From Orobanche coerulescens (taxonomy: Eukaryota > Streptophyta > Magnoliopsida > Lamiales > Orobanchaceae): a DNA stretch of 64,000 nucleotides. Position numbers and translations under genes: made by a program. Below, piece by piece: positions 26,890 through 39,740 of this stretch (within the stretch, counting starts at the first letter, position 1; each line of letters begins with the position of its first letter). The notes under the pieces were generated by a model. That model ran no database searches. It was not told the origin of the DNA and saw only the letters and a list, made by a program, of their open reading frames with translations. The stretch covers positions 10,968,501 through 11,032,500 of the forward strand of contig CM065815.1 in the NCBI GenBank assembly GCA_033398695.1, in the 5' to 3' direction.

Positions 26890-27165
26890 TTTTTTTTTGA
26901 TGACCCAAGTTTAATCCTTGGGGTTGTAGGTCCGATCCCTCATTCCTACCCCCGGTTAAATCGCAGGTTATGCCTCAGCAACCCGGTTTTGAGGATGCTT
27001 CAACTGAATAAACACACAAGGTCCAAATCCTTGAAAAGAGCGGATGCTCCCACGAGGATTCGAACCCACGCTGCGTGCCACCAGCGCGAAAGATATCCCA
27101 TGAGTTCAAATAATTCACATATATACCCTTCAGGAGGAATTCACTTAGTTGGTTGATCCACTACA
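26890..27165 (-). mobile_element. tRNA-derived SINE candidate
   Basis: The minus strand shows a perfect pol III B box, GGTTCGAATCC (27056-27066), an A-box-like TAGTGGATCAACC about 95 nt before it, and a tail of nine A (26890-26898). The A-to-B spacing is longer than in a tRNA, and no target duplication was seen, so it may be a rearranged SINE or a tRNA-like relic. Confidence 0.45.
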
Positions 27166-29496
27166 CTATTTCAAAAGGTATAAATATTTATAACTCAAAA
27201 TAGTACATGTTGCGAATTTCATGTTCCTATTATTTTAGGAACCTCAAGTCCGTCAGGGACTTTCATATAGATATTCGCGTCCAATGACCATAGAAAAATA
27301 TGGTGATGACGTCACTAATTGAATATCTATATTCATAATAATTGTCATATGTATATTAAATGACAAGATGTAGTGTCAACGGGAGAATATATTTTGGGTA
27401 TGCGCTTAAACCCTTGATATGCTAATCTCGTTTATCTTTCACCACTTTATTTTATTTTGTGAGTTAAGCTCTGTCTCAATTGCTTATATTTTATTTAGTG
27501 CTTCAGGCACTCCGCTAGCAATTGTTGAGACACAAAGTGTTGTCGACAACTATCATTCTTATAAACAATTCTCCCATATTCACAAAGTCCATGACAACTT
27601 TAACAAAATCAAATATTCAACATTTCCCATAACATTTGATTTGGTCGTTCCATAATCCTAATACTGTAATTATTTAGTGCACGTGAAAATTAAGGTATTG
27701 AGATTCTCGTCTTCGAGACGATCCTCTTCAGGAGGTTTTTGAAGTGATGTTATAGTTTAATCTATTTATATTCCGCGGATTTTATCTTTAATACCAATAA
27801 AGAATACGTCTCTCACGCTTCTGGCCTCGAGGAGTATCAACAAATATATTTCGTTCACATTCGACTTTAATTTTTTATGGTACATATACAACTGGTATAT
27901 GAGATTTCATCACTTCTTTGGCAATCAATAACTTGTTGAACTTCGAGTTCATAGTGCGTAAATTTAAATATCCAACCAAATAAGAATTTTCCGACCTTCT
28001 CTTATTTATATTTCATATCTCCCCCTAATGTCGGAGATAGTTGGAATTGGATTATAAAATCAATCCTATTCAGGAGGTGTACTAAAAACAGAGGGGGTGA
28101 CCAAATATTGTGCCTTTGATATGGATACTTGAATTTGAAATTCATCGCAACATGATCATTGGATAAAATAATATATCGCTTATAATTAATTCGATACTCA
28201 TTGAATAAAGTTCCTTTTAGAGCCGACAATAAGAATATTGCCATATGAAATTATACCAATCCTTCGGGGATTGTCTTTCCATTCTCAAGTAGAAATTGAA
28301 CAAATCAATATGACATAAAGTTATGTATTTTTTATTTGAAATAAATACATGCAACTTCAAATGTAAATTGCTCTCCAGGAGCATGTATTTTTTTTAAAAT
28401 ATTAATTGTGCTAACGCAGAAACAACAATTTAAATCAAAGATAATCATATATTACCGAAAATATGAAGTACTCATCAAGAGTATGTGATATTCTTCAAAA
28501 GTATCAATTATGCTACCTTGGGAGCAACAATTTATAAGCATATAACACCCAATAGATAAATACTCTAAAAAGTATGTAAATATTAATTAAAAGTATTAAT
28601 TGTGTTGCATCATGAGCAACAATTTATATCAATGATGATAATAAAAGCAATTCAATAACACAAGGCCATATAGAAAATATTCAAAATAATGCCTTTTTTG
28701 TTCAATATTCTTCAGGAATATTAACTTTAATTAATGTATTTATCATAAATACTACCATAAAAATATGACTATATATCGTTGTGTTTTATCAAGAACATCA
28801 ACAATTACTTTTTAATAATTATCTGGATTATCAAAATTACAAATTCATGTTTCTTCATAAAGCCATAAAATATATTAATGTAATGTATTAAAAGAATCAT
28901 TACAAATAGTTTTATATCAATGATACAAGTATTATCATCAATATAATATGTAATAACTATCGTTATTACTCTTCTTCTAGAAGAAAGTGCAATAATTATT
29001 ATGCAATTAACCAACATCTATAAGATGTTGATGAAAATTGGTCAACTCAAAATAATATAATTTTAAGTGTATAAATGTACTTCATGATATTTACTAATAA
29101 TTTGTGATATTTATCATACAATATGTATGAATTTTTATTAATATACCTTCAGGATATATATCATAAATAAACATATATATAGTTAAATAAAATATAAAAA
29201 TGATATAAATAGACTTTAACACCAAACATGTAAATTTAAATATGTAAATATTGAAAGTATTGGGATTAGTAGACTTCTAGTCTAATAAGTGGTGAATTTT
29301 ATACGTCATTTACATTGATATTTTCTCTAATACCAATTTCTTTTCTTCAGAAATTGTATATGTCATTTGTCTCACTTGTTATCGCGGAATCATACATATT
29401 TCAAGCGATAATTTATAAATCCATAGATTTATCGATACTTAGAAGATAATAGTGTATAATCTTCGACCCTGTAGGAAGAAATTTAGTAGTTCTTCA

Positions 29497-29968
29497 TAGG
29501 GATGTCAATGAGTCGGGTAGGGTACGGGTATGCCTCCTCCATACCCTACCCTATTTGATTCGGATCGGGTTCGGGTATTGTCCATCGGGTAATCGGGTAC
29601 CCAATGGGTATTCGGGTACCCGTATACCCTATATTTAAGAATATAAATATTTTTAATATATATCATATATACATATAATGTAATTAATAAGTTCAAGTTA
29701 GTATAATAAATATTTAAAATATAATATTTTATATAATAATATATCTAATTTATAATACATTATAATATTTATGTATAATATATAATAATATATTTATATA
29801 ATTCAAACGGGTACGCGGGTCGGGTAATCGGGTCGGGTATTTGGGTAATATAATATATCCATACCCTACCCGTACCCGATCATAAAACTTCGGGTTCGAC
29901 CGATACCCGACCCGATTTCGGGTTTATCCGACGGGTAGGATCGGGTACGGATAAAATTGACATCCCTA
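29497..29968. mobile_element. Non-autonomous hAT element, 472 bp, perfect TSD
   Basis: Ends are TAGGGATGTCAAT (left) and its complement ATTGACATCCCTA (right). GTTCTTCA is duplicated exactly at 29489-29496 and 29969-29976. Subterminal regions are filled with CGGGTA/TACCCG words in both orientations. It inserted into the decayed LTR element. Confidence 0.92.
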
Positions 29969-31583
29969 GTTCTTCAGTAACTGTCAATAAATTTAGCACT
30001 ACCTTTTTTTTCATACGAAAAGTATCATTCTAAAGATATCATGCATATTTGCACTTTGATGAGACAATAAATCCTGACCACTATTTAATCCCAAGAACTT
30101 GGCATTCTATTCACAAAAAGAAGAAATAAGATAAGCCAAGAATTTGAATGATACAAATATCTTCATGATATTTGACTCTTTTATCACTAATTGTATAGCA
30201 ACGATCAATTCAAATCATACTTCATGTATGACATCATATCTTATATTGATAAAAACTCACAACATATCATAAGAGATAATAAAATATTAAACTACACAAT
30301 ATATAAGATTAGATATTGACATATAATCTTAAGATTATCATTTTCATGTCCTTATCATTAACAGTTGATATATCAACTCCACGAGATAAAATTTATAAAT
30401 AATTATGCCCTACAAGGATAAACTCTAAATTTTATCTACTCCAGGTGATAAAATTTGTGCCATGTAATATTGAAGTTTATAATTTAATATCGTTCACTTC
30501 AGGGAACAACTTGATAGGAATATTCGACCACTCACTAATCTTGCTACAATTGAAGCACAGTCGTATTATGATTGTGGAGTATATCATGCACAATCTCGAT
30601 AGAGAATATTCTCAAATCATATTAATATTTTTTATTTGAGATATAAGTTATATTTTCCTTCTGGGATAATATCATGCTACTGCAAGAGCATAGTGATTTA
30701 ATTATGCTATTATATTTATAAGTAACAAAACAATATTCTTCAGGAATAATATTGTATCATCATATAATTCATGTATAAATAAGAATTATTCATTTAAAAT
30801 AGTAATATTCTTCAAAAATATTACAATTAATTGTGCTACTTCGGGAGCAATAATTTTAAGATCCATAATTGAATATACAAAGGGAAAAAAATTAGTACAA
30901 GAATTAATCAAGGCTCGAAATAATTAAACTAAAATAGTTGCTTCTTCAAGTGCACTTACAATATTCATCAGGAATATTATTTTGTATTTTTCATTAGGAA
31001 TTGCATAAATGATTAGATCTCATAGTGTTCTTCGTGAACACATCATATTCAATTAGAATATGACGAGATAACGTTGACCTTCTTCAAGAACTACAACAAA
31101 TCTTTTATCTTAATAATCTTCTGGATTATTAAGTATTGTTGAATCGTGTTTCTTCCGAAAACAAAGAGGAATATGGTTTGATAATAAATTTTGAGGTCAT
31201 CATATATATTATTTATATATGATGCACACAAAAAAATATAAAATTTAATAACTAAATATAATATATTTTTTCTCAAAATCATCATATGCAAGAAAGTTTT
31301 TGAAGGAGTAAATAGAATTAATACCATTCACCAATGTAAAAAAAGACTACTTCTGCTCGGATTTTATGTATGCAATACATTTTAGAAGCCGATCTCCACT
31401 GTTGAATTTGTAGATCTGTTTGTCAGGAAGATACTGTAAAAATTTCATGCTGATCCGACGGTTAACAAAGCGGGAATCGCGATTTTAGCGCGGTCTCGCA
31501 GTGCAGAAAAGTGCTCGCGTTTTTTTTTTGGATTTCGAAAATCGGAGAGGAAATTTTTTTTTACTCGTAGCGTGCTGATAACG

Positions 31584-31905
31584 TGTTATAAACTTGAGAG
31601 AAAAAAAGAAAAATTGGAAGAGAAGAAGAATAATGTGTGTATTCTTATGAGGGGCAAAAGCCTTTATTTATAGATACACATATAGGGTTTCAGGGGTATA
31701 AAAGTCATTCATTAATAGATACATTAATTACAACAAATCCTATTTTTTACGAATCCTGATTTTAAAAATATTATTATTAAATTATTAGGAACTTGAATAT
31801 ATGTAATCATTTCCTATTTTATTTTTACTTTCTTTTCCGATTTTTTCATTTACGTGAAATTTGTTTTTATTTCCCCAAAATATGGTTGTGCTATCCAACT
31901 AATTT
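31584..31905 (-). repeat. LTR-like end of the decayed element
   Basis: TGTTATAAACTTGAG follows the primer-site-like sequence. On the minus strand a TATAAATA box (complement of TATTTATA near 31655) matches the position of the box in the LTR at 56042. The outer border is unclear, and no partner LTR was found on the left. Confidence 0.4.
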
Positions 31906-31954
31906 TTGTTTCTCTCTCTCTCTCTCTCTCTCTCTTAGTTTCATTTGATGTTCG

Positions 31955-32115
31955 GTACCGTCCATGGTACACCCTCATGTAGTGTATTCTCTACCGGATG
32001 CACTACACGTGACATGCATGGACGGTGCAGATTGATGCACTAGATGAATCATCGATCTGCACGGTCCATGCACACCACGTGTAGTGCATCCAGCAGGGGA
32101 TGCACTACATTGGGG
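31955..32115. mobile_element. Fold-back MITE, possibly Mutator-like
   Basis: Arms of about 65 bp pair across a short loop: GGATGCACTACACGTG on the left faces CACGTGTAGTGCATCC on the right, and GGACGGTGCAGAT faces ATCTGCACGGTCC. TGATGTTCG occurs exactly at 31946-31954 and 32116-32124, a 9-bp duplication as made by Mutator-like transposases. The left end has about 17 extra bases outside the paired arm. Confidence 0.65.
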
Positions 32116-32804
32116 TGATGTTCGCATATTTAGAAAATAAACTCAATATATAACTATTAATAAAAATATATACATATATATAGGGACTAGGGCTGTTAGC
32201 GGTCCAAGTATACTCGAGAACCGCCCGATAATACCCGGGACCGATACTCACCCGAAACGTTAGCGGTCCGGATACTAATACTGAAGTAAGAACCGAAACC
32301 GATAAGGACCGAAACCGGTCACCCGGTAAAAAACCCGGTAATTTTTTAATTATTTTTAATTATTTTATATATATCAAATATATCTTTACTTAACTTATAT
32401 ACCAAACATATAAACCAAACCAAACATGTTACATGTCTTAAGTTGAGCCAACAGTCTAGGTATAAGAACCCATTTAGGGTTACCTACCTCCTCACTCACT
32501 CCGCCGCCTGCCTATCTTTTTCCTCTCTCTCAAAATTTCAATCGCCACTTTCCCTTTTCTTCTCCAGATTAACATATCATGTATTTTTTCTCTCCCACCA
32601 GTTCTTCCTACAGTTCAGATTAAAGCCACACTCATTTCTTTGCTCGCTTCAGGCTTCAGCAGACCAGCTCGGCTCCTTCGGTCTTCCTACAGTTCAGAGC
32701 TTCTTCAGATTAAAGGTAGCTCTCATCTTATCTTTTCCGATTCAGGTCCCCGCTTCTCATTCGGTCCTCATCTATTTCTCATCTCTCTCATCTCACCATT
32801 ATTT

Positions 32805-34895
32805 TGTAATACCCGGTTGTAATTCAGTCATTATCATTCAGTAATTTCATTCGGTGATTGTCACTCAGTGGATTTTCACTCATTTATAATCATTCATCAA
32901 TCATGTTCGTTCACCGTGTTCACCGTTCGGAAAAACTTCGAGTTGTGTATCGTTATTGTTCATTGTTTCAACTTTCCTCATATGAGTTCGACTTTGTTAT
33001 AATTTTTGGTGACTTCAAAAATTCTAAATCTTTGCAATATTATAGAACGTCGAGTTAGCTTTCCAATGGTTCAAACGGTGAGTCAATCGGAGTCCGGACG
33101 AGAGAGTTATGGTCGTTTTAGCTCACCCGCTCATTTTTCAGTTATTGGCCGATCACTGCCGACCGAACTCGGCCGTGTCGTCCGACACGGCCCGTGCCGT
33201 ACTCGTCCGGAAATGCCGAAGTCTCGCCGGAGACTCGGCCGTGTTGTTTGGCACGGCCGAGTCGAACTCTTCCGGATAAGCGAGCCGATCGCTGACACGC
33301 CGTGTTCCGGGACACGGTCGAGTCATGCCGAGTCATTTGTCGGACGGGTCACTATCGGAAGGCCCTCCGCGCCGCGACCGTGTCAAGCAGGACACGGTCG
33401 AGTCCCTGTCGGCCAGCTGTGCGACACGACCGTGCCGATCGGCACGGGCCGTGTCCGGCAGGGCAGTCAACCCCTATAAATTCATTTTTTGAGCATTTCA
33501 GCTCATTTCTTTCCCTTTTCTTCACCTACAACCGAGAGAGAGAGAGCTTGAGGGAGGGTTTTTCCTTCACAAATCATTGAGTCTTTGATTTTCCTCATCT
33601 CCTTTCGATCGTGAAGCCCGGACAATCAATCCAACGCGTGTTCTACGGATCTTAGTACTTGAATCTCCGAAGGTAACATCTCTAGAACCCTACTTTCGAA
33701 TAATTGGGGATTTTGGGGGTTTTTGTCCGATTCTTTCTGTTTTGTTGATAGATTCTTGATGAATATGATTAATCTTGTTGCTATCATAAATTTTCCTACG
33801 GATTCAGAGTATATTTTCATAGTTTTGCGGAATCGAGAGGGTTTGGTTGTGGTCCGCCCTCGTTATTATTTTGTGCGAATATACACGAATCGTAGGCGGG
33901 TTTTCGGGTGTATTCCATTTCCGTATTCGACTAGAGTTGGTTGTAATTATGTTCTTCGAATCGTTAGGTTTGGTTCCGTTGATTCCTAGTGTTCGTCGGT
34001 GATTATCCTTTCCGTTCGTTGCGTCATCAAAATATTCAAGGCAAGTAATTCTTGGAAACCTTTATGCTTAATGTGAAATGGTAATGTATATTGTGTGTGC
34101 TTTACTCACCTCGGGAGGGTCCGACGGGGCCTCGAGGGAATCTATGGCTTCGTCCTGGATTCATGAGTTTGATTCGCTAGCCAGCTCGGGAGGGTCCTTA
34201 GAGGCCTCGAGTGGGATTCGTGGCTTCGTCCCGATCCTAGGTGACGTGTGGTGCTTGACTTGTTTTATGAATGTGGCCAGCTCGGGAGGGTCCTTAGAGG
34301 CCTCAAGTGGGATTCGTGGCTTCGTCCCGGTCCTAGGCAAATTAATTGTGACTGTTTGTTTCCGGAAAAGACATGCCTTATTTTGGTCTTCGAAATGATA
34401 TTGGTGCATGTACTATGAAATGTGTAAGCGATTGGTTTGCCTTGATTACTTGTACTAGCGTAATTGCTAACCCCTCTGGGGACTCGTTTTGGGGAAATTC
34501 TTGTTATGGATTTCAGGTTATGATCATCCGGACGAGCGGGCACTGACAAGACGAGGGCGTTGGCGAGTCGTTGACATGTGCATTTGGGTCTTTCTATTTC
34601 CTTGTCCATTTTGAATTGATTGTTCTAATAATTATAAACTTATAGAGTGTACTCGCGAGTACTTAGGCTTTTCAAATTCAAACTCCGTGTTGTACTACTT
34701 TTAAATTGTTACATTGTTGGTTGATGATCATTTCGCCGGTTGCTCCGGGCGTAACTTTTTATGTCTTATAATTAAATGTGTGTCCTCGCTAACCGGGATG
34801 GTTAGTCGAGTGGAGTTTTCTTGTTTGTAGCCTGGTGGGTCCCATGTGGGGGTCCACGGCGCTGTAATATACTCTGAATATCTCGGGGTGTTACA
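32805..34895 (+). repeat. 5' LTR of the Tekay-type element
   Basis: Starts TGTAATACCCGGTTG and ends CGGGGTGTTACA. The TATA box TATAAA is at 33475-33480. Just upstream is a GC-rich block full of CACGGCC/GGCCGTG words, including a perfect dyad, GGCCGTGTCG and CGACACGGCC, at 33171-33192. Three direct copies of a CTCGGGAGGGTCC...GGCTTCGTCC module lie at 34110-34335. Confidence 0.95.
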
Positions 34896-34898
34896 GAA

Positions 34899-34912
34899 AT
34901 GGTATCGTAGCT
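34899..34912 (+). other. Primer binding site of the Tekay-type element
   Basis: ATGGTATCGTAGCT follows the LTR after three bases. It resembles the TGGTATCAGAGC site for initiator Met-tRNA with two differences. Confidence 0.7.
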
Positions 34913-35129
34913 CTAGGTTTATGGATACCTAGGCTTGTTGGTTATTTGGGTCTAGTCGTATTTGTTTTGCACATTGTCACACCGCTGCCAGCATCCCAGT
35001 ACTTCCAGTGCTCGTAAGTTTTCTTATTCGGCTCTTTTGTTTCTTGCATTGTATTTCCACTTTTGAATCATAGTTGCTTTTCCTCCCTTACTCATCATCG
35101 ATATACTTTTGTTATCTCTCAACTTCAGT

Positions 35130-36104
35130 ATGGATGCCGGAGGAAACCGTGGTCGTGGTCGTGGACGCAGCCGAGGACGTGGGGCAGCCGGTGGGGCGGC
35201 CACGTCGCATTCTTCGGAAGCCGGCAGTACCGGTGACCGTCACAGTCATGCTTCTTCTCAGGAGCGCGCCGATCTTGGTATTGCGGCTGTTATGCAGCAA
35301 ATGGTTAACCAGATGGCGGCTATAGCTCAGGTGGTCCAGAACCCCGATCAGGCCCATGCTAATCGGGGCGGAACGGATCGTTGGCTTCAGGATGTCATCA
35401 AGATGCATCCTCCCCAGTTTTCGGGAGCTCCGGACCCGATCGGCTGGGAAGGGTGGATCAAGGAGATATCCAAAGTATTCACTGCTACCAACTGCCCCGA
35501 GGACCGTAAGGTCCCTATTGCTCAATACTTTCTCACGGGAGATGCTACAGATTGGTGGGAGGCCGTTGGTCCCAAAGATCATGTTGCTTCGTGGGCCGAG
35601 TTTCAGGAGTTGATGGAGACCGAGTATTGTCCATGGCCGGTCAGACAGGCTCGAGTGCATGCTTTCTTTGATGCTCAACCACGGGATATCCCCGTATTTC
35701 AAGCTATTGCCGATTTTAACAAGGAGTTGGATTATGTGAAGACCCAAGTTGTCGAAGAGAGCGACAAGATTTTCCATTTTTCCAGGAGAATGAAACTGTC
35801 CATTCGGGACTATATGTCTGGGCTCGTCTGTACTACCTTGAAGGATTATCAGAGTCGAGCTCTTGCTTATGATATGTCGGTGACCGCTAGCGATTTGGCT
35901 CGCGAGAGCAAGAAGCAGAAGTCGGTCGGAAATTTTTCTGGTCCCAAGAGTGGAGGCCAGCAGAAATCTCAGGCTGCAAATATTTCTACTGGGGTTCGGC
36001 TCGTTTTAGGAGCTTTGAGTGCCTCCGAATCGCGTCCGGACCCCGGATGCTTTAACCGTGGCAAGCCGTGCCACGTGAACCGGGATTGTCCTCGCCACCT
36101 TTGA
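35130..36104 (+). pseudogene. Tekay-type gag, damaged zinc knuckle
   Basis: The structural protein of the virus-like particle. The frame from ATG 35130 starts with an Arg/Gly-rich tail and contains the retrotransposon gag core, including GWEGWIKEISKVF and LTGDATDWWE (about 35450-35570). Near the end the zinc knuckle reads CFNRGKPCHVNRDC. The usual second Cys is Arg and the Gly before His is Cys, so metal binding is doubtful. The frame ends at 36104, before the protease; the sequence at 36105-36377 carries on in another frame. Confidence 0.85.
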
Positions 36105-36377
36105 CTTGTCATACTTGTGGTCATCGGGCCACAAAGCTTCTTTGCGAAGCTCGAGACAGCCATGGCGCCCGTTCTGCACTTATAAAGCCGAGTGTGAACC
36201 AGGGCTCATTTGCTCCGCCGCCTCCACCGAGTGCCGGCCGAGGTAGGGGTCGGGGTCAACCCGCTAGAGGAGGAGCTTCCAGTGTCGGCTCCGCACAGCC
36301 GCGTATATACGAGATGAGGAGGGCCCAGCGACTCTTGTGGCGGCAGTGCCGTTCATATCCATTCTCATCCTGTCGGT

Positions 36378-39300
36378 GTGCTTTTTGATTCGGGTGCTAC
36401 GCATTCATTCATTTCTCTAGAGTGTGTACGCCGTTTGAGTCTCGACTGCTTATCACCTTGCGAGCCTTTCATCGTTAAACTTCCTAGCGGTGATAGAATT
36501 GTCGGTGATCGAGAAGTCCGGGACTGTTCTGTGATTATTTGTGAGAGGGCTTGGCTCTCTAATCTTATTGTCGTGGGTATCGAGGGTGAGGATTTGATTC
36601 TCGGGGATGATTGGCTCGAGCGGCATGGCGCGATCATGAACTACCGCACGAGAATCATCACTATGTTAGCCGAGGACGGCACCGAACACTCTTTCGCAGG
36701 CGAAAGAGAAACCAGTTTGTTATTAACGCCTTGATGGCGATGATACTGCTGCGAAAAGGTTGTACTGGTTTTTGGTGCTACGCCTTACAGGCGGAGAATG
36801 GTGGAGTCGAGCTTTCGTCGATTCCAGTCGTTAGTGAGTTTCCTGATGTATTTCCTGACGAGTTGCCGGGATTGCCACCGGATCGTGAGGTTGAGTTTGC
36901 TATAGAGTTAGATCCGGGTGCGGCTCCGATTTCGAAGGCGCCGTATCGCATGGCACCTTCAGAGATGTCAGAGTTGAAGAAACAGTTGAGTGAACTTCTT
37001 GAGTCGGGGTATGTTCGACCGAGCGCCTCGCCTTGGGGCGCACCGGTCTTGTTTGTGCGTAAGAAGGATGGTTCACTACGTTTGTGTATCGACTATCGTG
37101 AACTGAACAAGGTGACCATCAAGAACAAGTATCCTTTGCCGAGGATTGACGACTTGTTCGATCAGTTGCAGGGAGAGGCGGTATTCTCAAAGATTGATTT
37201 GAGATCGGGGTACTATCAGCTCCGGGTGAGGGAGTCCGACGTGCCGAAAATGGCTTTTCGGACGAGATACGGACATTATGAGTTTGTAGTTATGCCTTTC
37301 GGGTTAACTAACGCGCCGACGGTGTTCATGCAGTTGATGAACAAAGTCTTTATCGAGTATTTGGATAAGTGTGTCGTCGTCTTCATTGACGATATTCTTA
37401 TTTATTCGAGGAACGAGGAAGAGCATGCCCATCATTTGCGGGTAGTGTTAGACATTTTGAGGACCGAGCAACTCTATGCGAAGTTCTCGAAATGTGAGTT
37501 CTGGCTGAAGGAAGTGATGTTTTTGGGTCACGTGATTTCAGCCGAGGGAGTTCGAGTGGATCCGCATAAAATTGAGGCAGTGTTGGATTGGGCATCGCCC
37601 ACAAATGTGAAGGAGGTCCGTAGTTTCTTGGGTTTGGTGGCTACTACCGTAGGTTCGTGAGGGTTTCTCAAAACTAGCTCGACCACTTACACTGATTGCT
37701 CCGTAATCCGATAAGTTAAATGCGGACCGATGAGAGCGATCGAGTTTTGAGGAGTCAAGAAGCGTTTGACTTCACCCGGTTTTGGCATTGCCATGTGGCA
37801 ACGAGGGTTTCGCCGTTTTTAGCGATGCTTGGGTCGTGGTCTTGGGTGCGTATTGATGCGGACGGCAAGACCATTGCCTATGCGTCGAGACGATTGAGGC
37901 CGTATGAGCTTAACTACCCTACTCACGATTTGGAGTTAGCGGCGGTTGTCTTTGCACTCAAGATTTGGCGTCACTATCTTTTCGGCTCGCATGTCGATTT
38001 TTACCGATCATAAAAGTCTCAAATACATATTTACTCGGCGAGAGTTGAATATGAGGCAGAGGAGGTGGTTAGAGTTGATTAAGGATTATGACCTCGAAAT
38101 CCTTTATCATCCGGGTAAGGCGAATGTCGTGGCCGACGCCTTGAGTCGGAAACCGATTGCGTTGCGAATGCTTGAGGTCCTTACGCCTCAGTCTGAGCTT
38201 CGGCGGGCTTTGATCGGGTTATATGTTGAGGTTTTGATGCATGGATCTGTCGGGCAACTTTGTGCCTTAGAAATTTCGTCGTCTTTGATCGATGAAATTA
38301 AATCAAGCAATTAGAGGATCCGATGATTACTCAAATCCGAGAGAACGTTCTTAAAGGAAAGTCTCCCGGGTTTGTGATTCACGAGGATGGTGTTTTGAGA
38401 TTCCGTAGTCGGCTTTGTGTGCCGAATGATCCAGGTTGCGGCAGGTATTTTGCGTGAGGCCCATTCCACACCCTATTCCGTTCATCCTGGCTCGAGTAAG
38501 ATGTACAAGGACACGAGGATGAACTTCTCGTGGAATGATATGAAGGAGGAGGTCGCACGGTTGTGGCGAGATGTTTGACTTGCCAAAGGAGTCAAAATCG
38601 AGTATCGACCGGCAAGGTTATTGCGATCACTTCTGCTCCGAATGGAAATGGGAAGATATATCGATGGATTTCATTACGAGTTTGCCGAGATCGAGATCGG
38701 GCATGAATATGGTTTGGGTGATTGTTGATCGTCTGACCAAGTCGGCACATTTTCTGGGCATCAAGGACACTTGGGGCCCGGAGAAGTTGGCCCGTATATT
38801 TATCGCACAGATTGTGAGGCTTCACGGTACTCCGAAGTCTATCGTTTCGGATCGTGATGGCCGTTTCGTATCGCACTTTTGGCAGGCCGTGCATAAGGCG
38901 TTGGGTACCCGTTTGCATTTGAGTACCTCTTTCCATCCTCAGTCAGATGGACAGTTGGAACGCACTATCCAGACGTTCGAGGATATGTTGCGTGCGTGCG
39001 CTCTCGATTGGAGCAGCGACTGGGAGGAGCATTTGCCGTTGATCGAATTCACGTACAACAATAGTTGGCACACGTCGATTCGGATGGCACCGTACGAGGC
39101 ACTTTATGGGCGGCGATGTCGGTCACCGATTTGTTGGAATGAGGCGTCCGATTTAGTCGGGACCGAGCCGGATGTCGTTTTAGAGACGAAGCGGAAGATA
39201 GAATTAATTCGAGAACGGATGTTGACGGCCCAGAGTCGACAGAAGTCATATGCCGATGTCCGTCGTAGACCTTTAGAATTCGAGGTGGGAGACCACGTTT

Positions 39301-39707
39301 TGCTGAAGGTGTCGCCAACGAGAGGAGTTTTCCGTTTCGGGAAGAAGGGGAAGTTGAGTCCGAGATTTATTGGACCCTTCGAGATTCTCGAGCGAGTCGG
39401 TGGGTTAGCATACCGTTTGGCGTTACCCCCGGCCTTGAGTCATGTTCATAGCGTTATTCATGTATCCCAGCAGAGGAAATATGTTCCGGATCCTAGTCAC
39501 GTCATCGATTATGGCGAGATTGATATTGCTGAAGATATTACTTTTGAGGAGCGTCCTTTGAAGATTTTGGAGCATCGTGAGAAACGACTGAGGCATAAGA
39601 CCATCCCTTTGGTCAAAGTGCAGTGGTCAAGACACGGAGTCGAAGAGGCTACTTGGGAAACCGAGGATAGTATGCGGGAGAGTTATCCCGAGTTGTTTGA
39701 CCCTTAG
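36378..39707 (+). pseudogene. Tekay-type pol: protease, RT, RNase H, integrase, chromodomain
   Basis: Domains in order: aspartic protease with LFDSGATHSF (about 36378-36410); RT with [23 protein letters not shown] and catalytic FIDDIL (about 37075-37400); RNase H with ADALSRK (about 38134-38155); integrase core with DFITSLPRS, VSDRDGRF and PQSDGQLERT (about 38667-38965); and a C-terminal chromodomain-like KVQWSRHGVEEATWE (about 39615-39660). At least four frame changes occur (near 36720, 37660, 38000 and 38300-38570), so no intact polyprotein is encoded. The integrase zinc-binding region is the most damaged. Several breaks fall in or near short homopolymers, so some could be sequence errors. 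Confidence 0.92.
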
Positions 39708-39725
39708 TTTCGGGACGAAACTCTT

Positions 39726-39740
39726 TTAAGGAGGGGTGTA
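39726..39740 (+). other. Polypurine tract of the Tekay-type element
   Basis: AAGGAGGGG followed by TGTA sits directly before the 3' LTR, where plus-strand synthesis would start. Confidence 0.65.

Larger units (their letters stand above)
26260..31583 (-). mobile_element. Decayed non-coding LTR-type element, interior
   Basis: There is no coding frame over 80 codons across 5 kb. The right edge matches the element at 49282-56253: both share GATCCGACGGTTAAC, GATCTCCAC.GTTGAAT and GTGCTGATAACGTGTT just before an LTR-like sequence. Read on the minus strand the last word is ACGTTATCAGCAC, used as primer site in some plant copia-type elements. Recurrent CTTCAGGA/TATTCTTCA words run through it. The left end was not found. 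Confidence 0.45.

Noticed and set aside
27001..27120. Possible functional tRNA gene around the GGTTCGAATCC box
   Set aside because: Only the B box is tRNA-like. The acceptor and anticodon stems do not form, and the A box is too far away, so a SINE or relic fits better.
35112..36637. Minus-strand frames opposite Tekay gag and protease
   Set aside because: Antisense shadows of a GC-rich coding region, without start context or domain.
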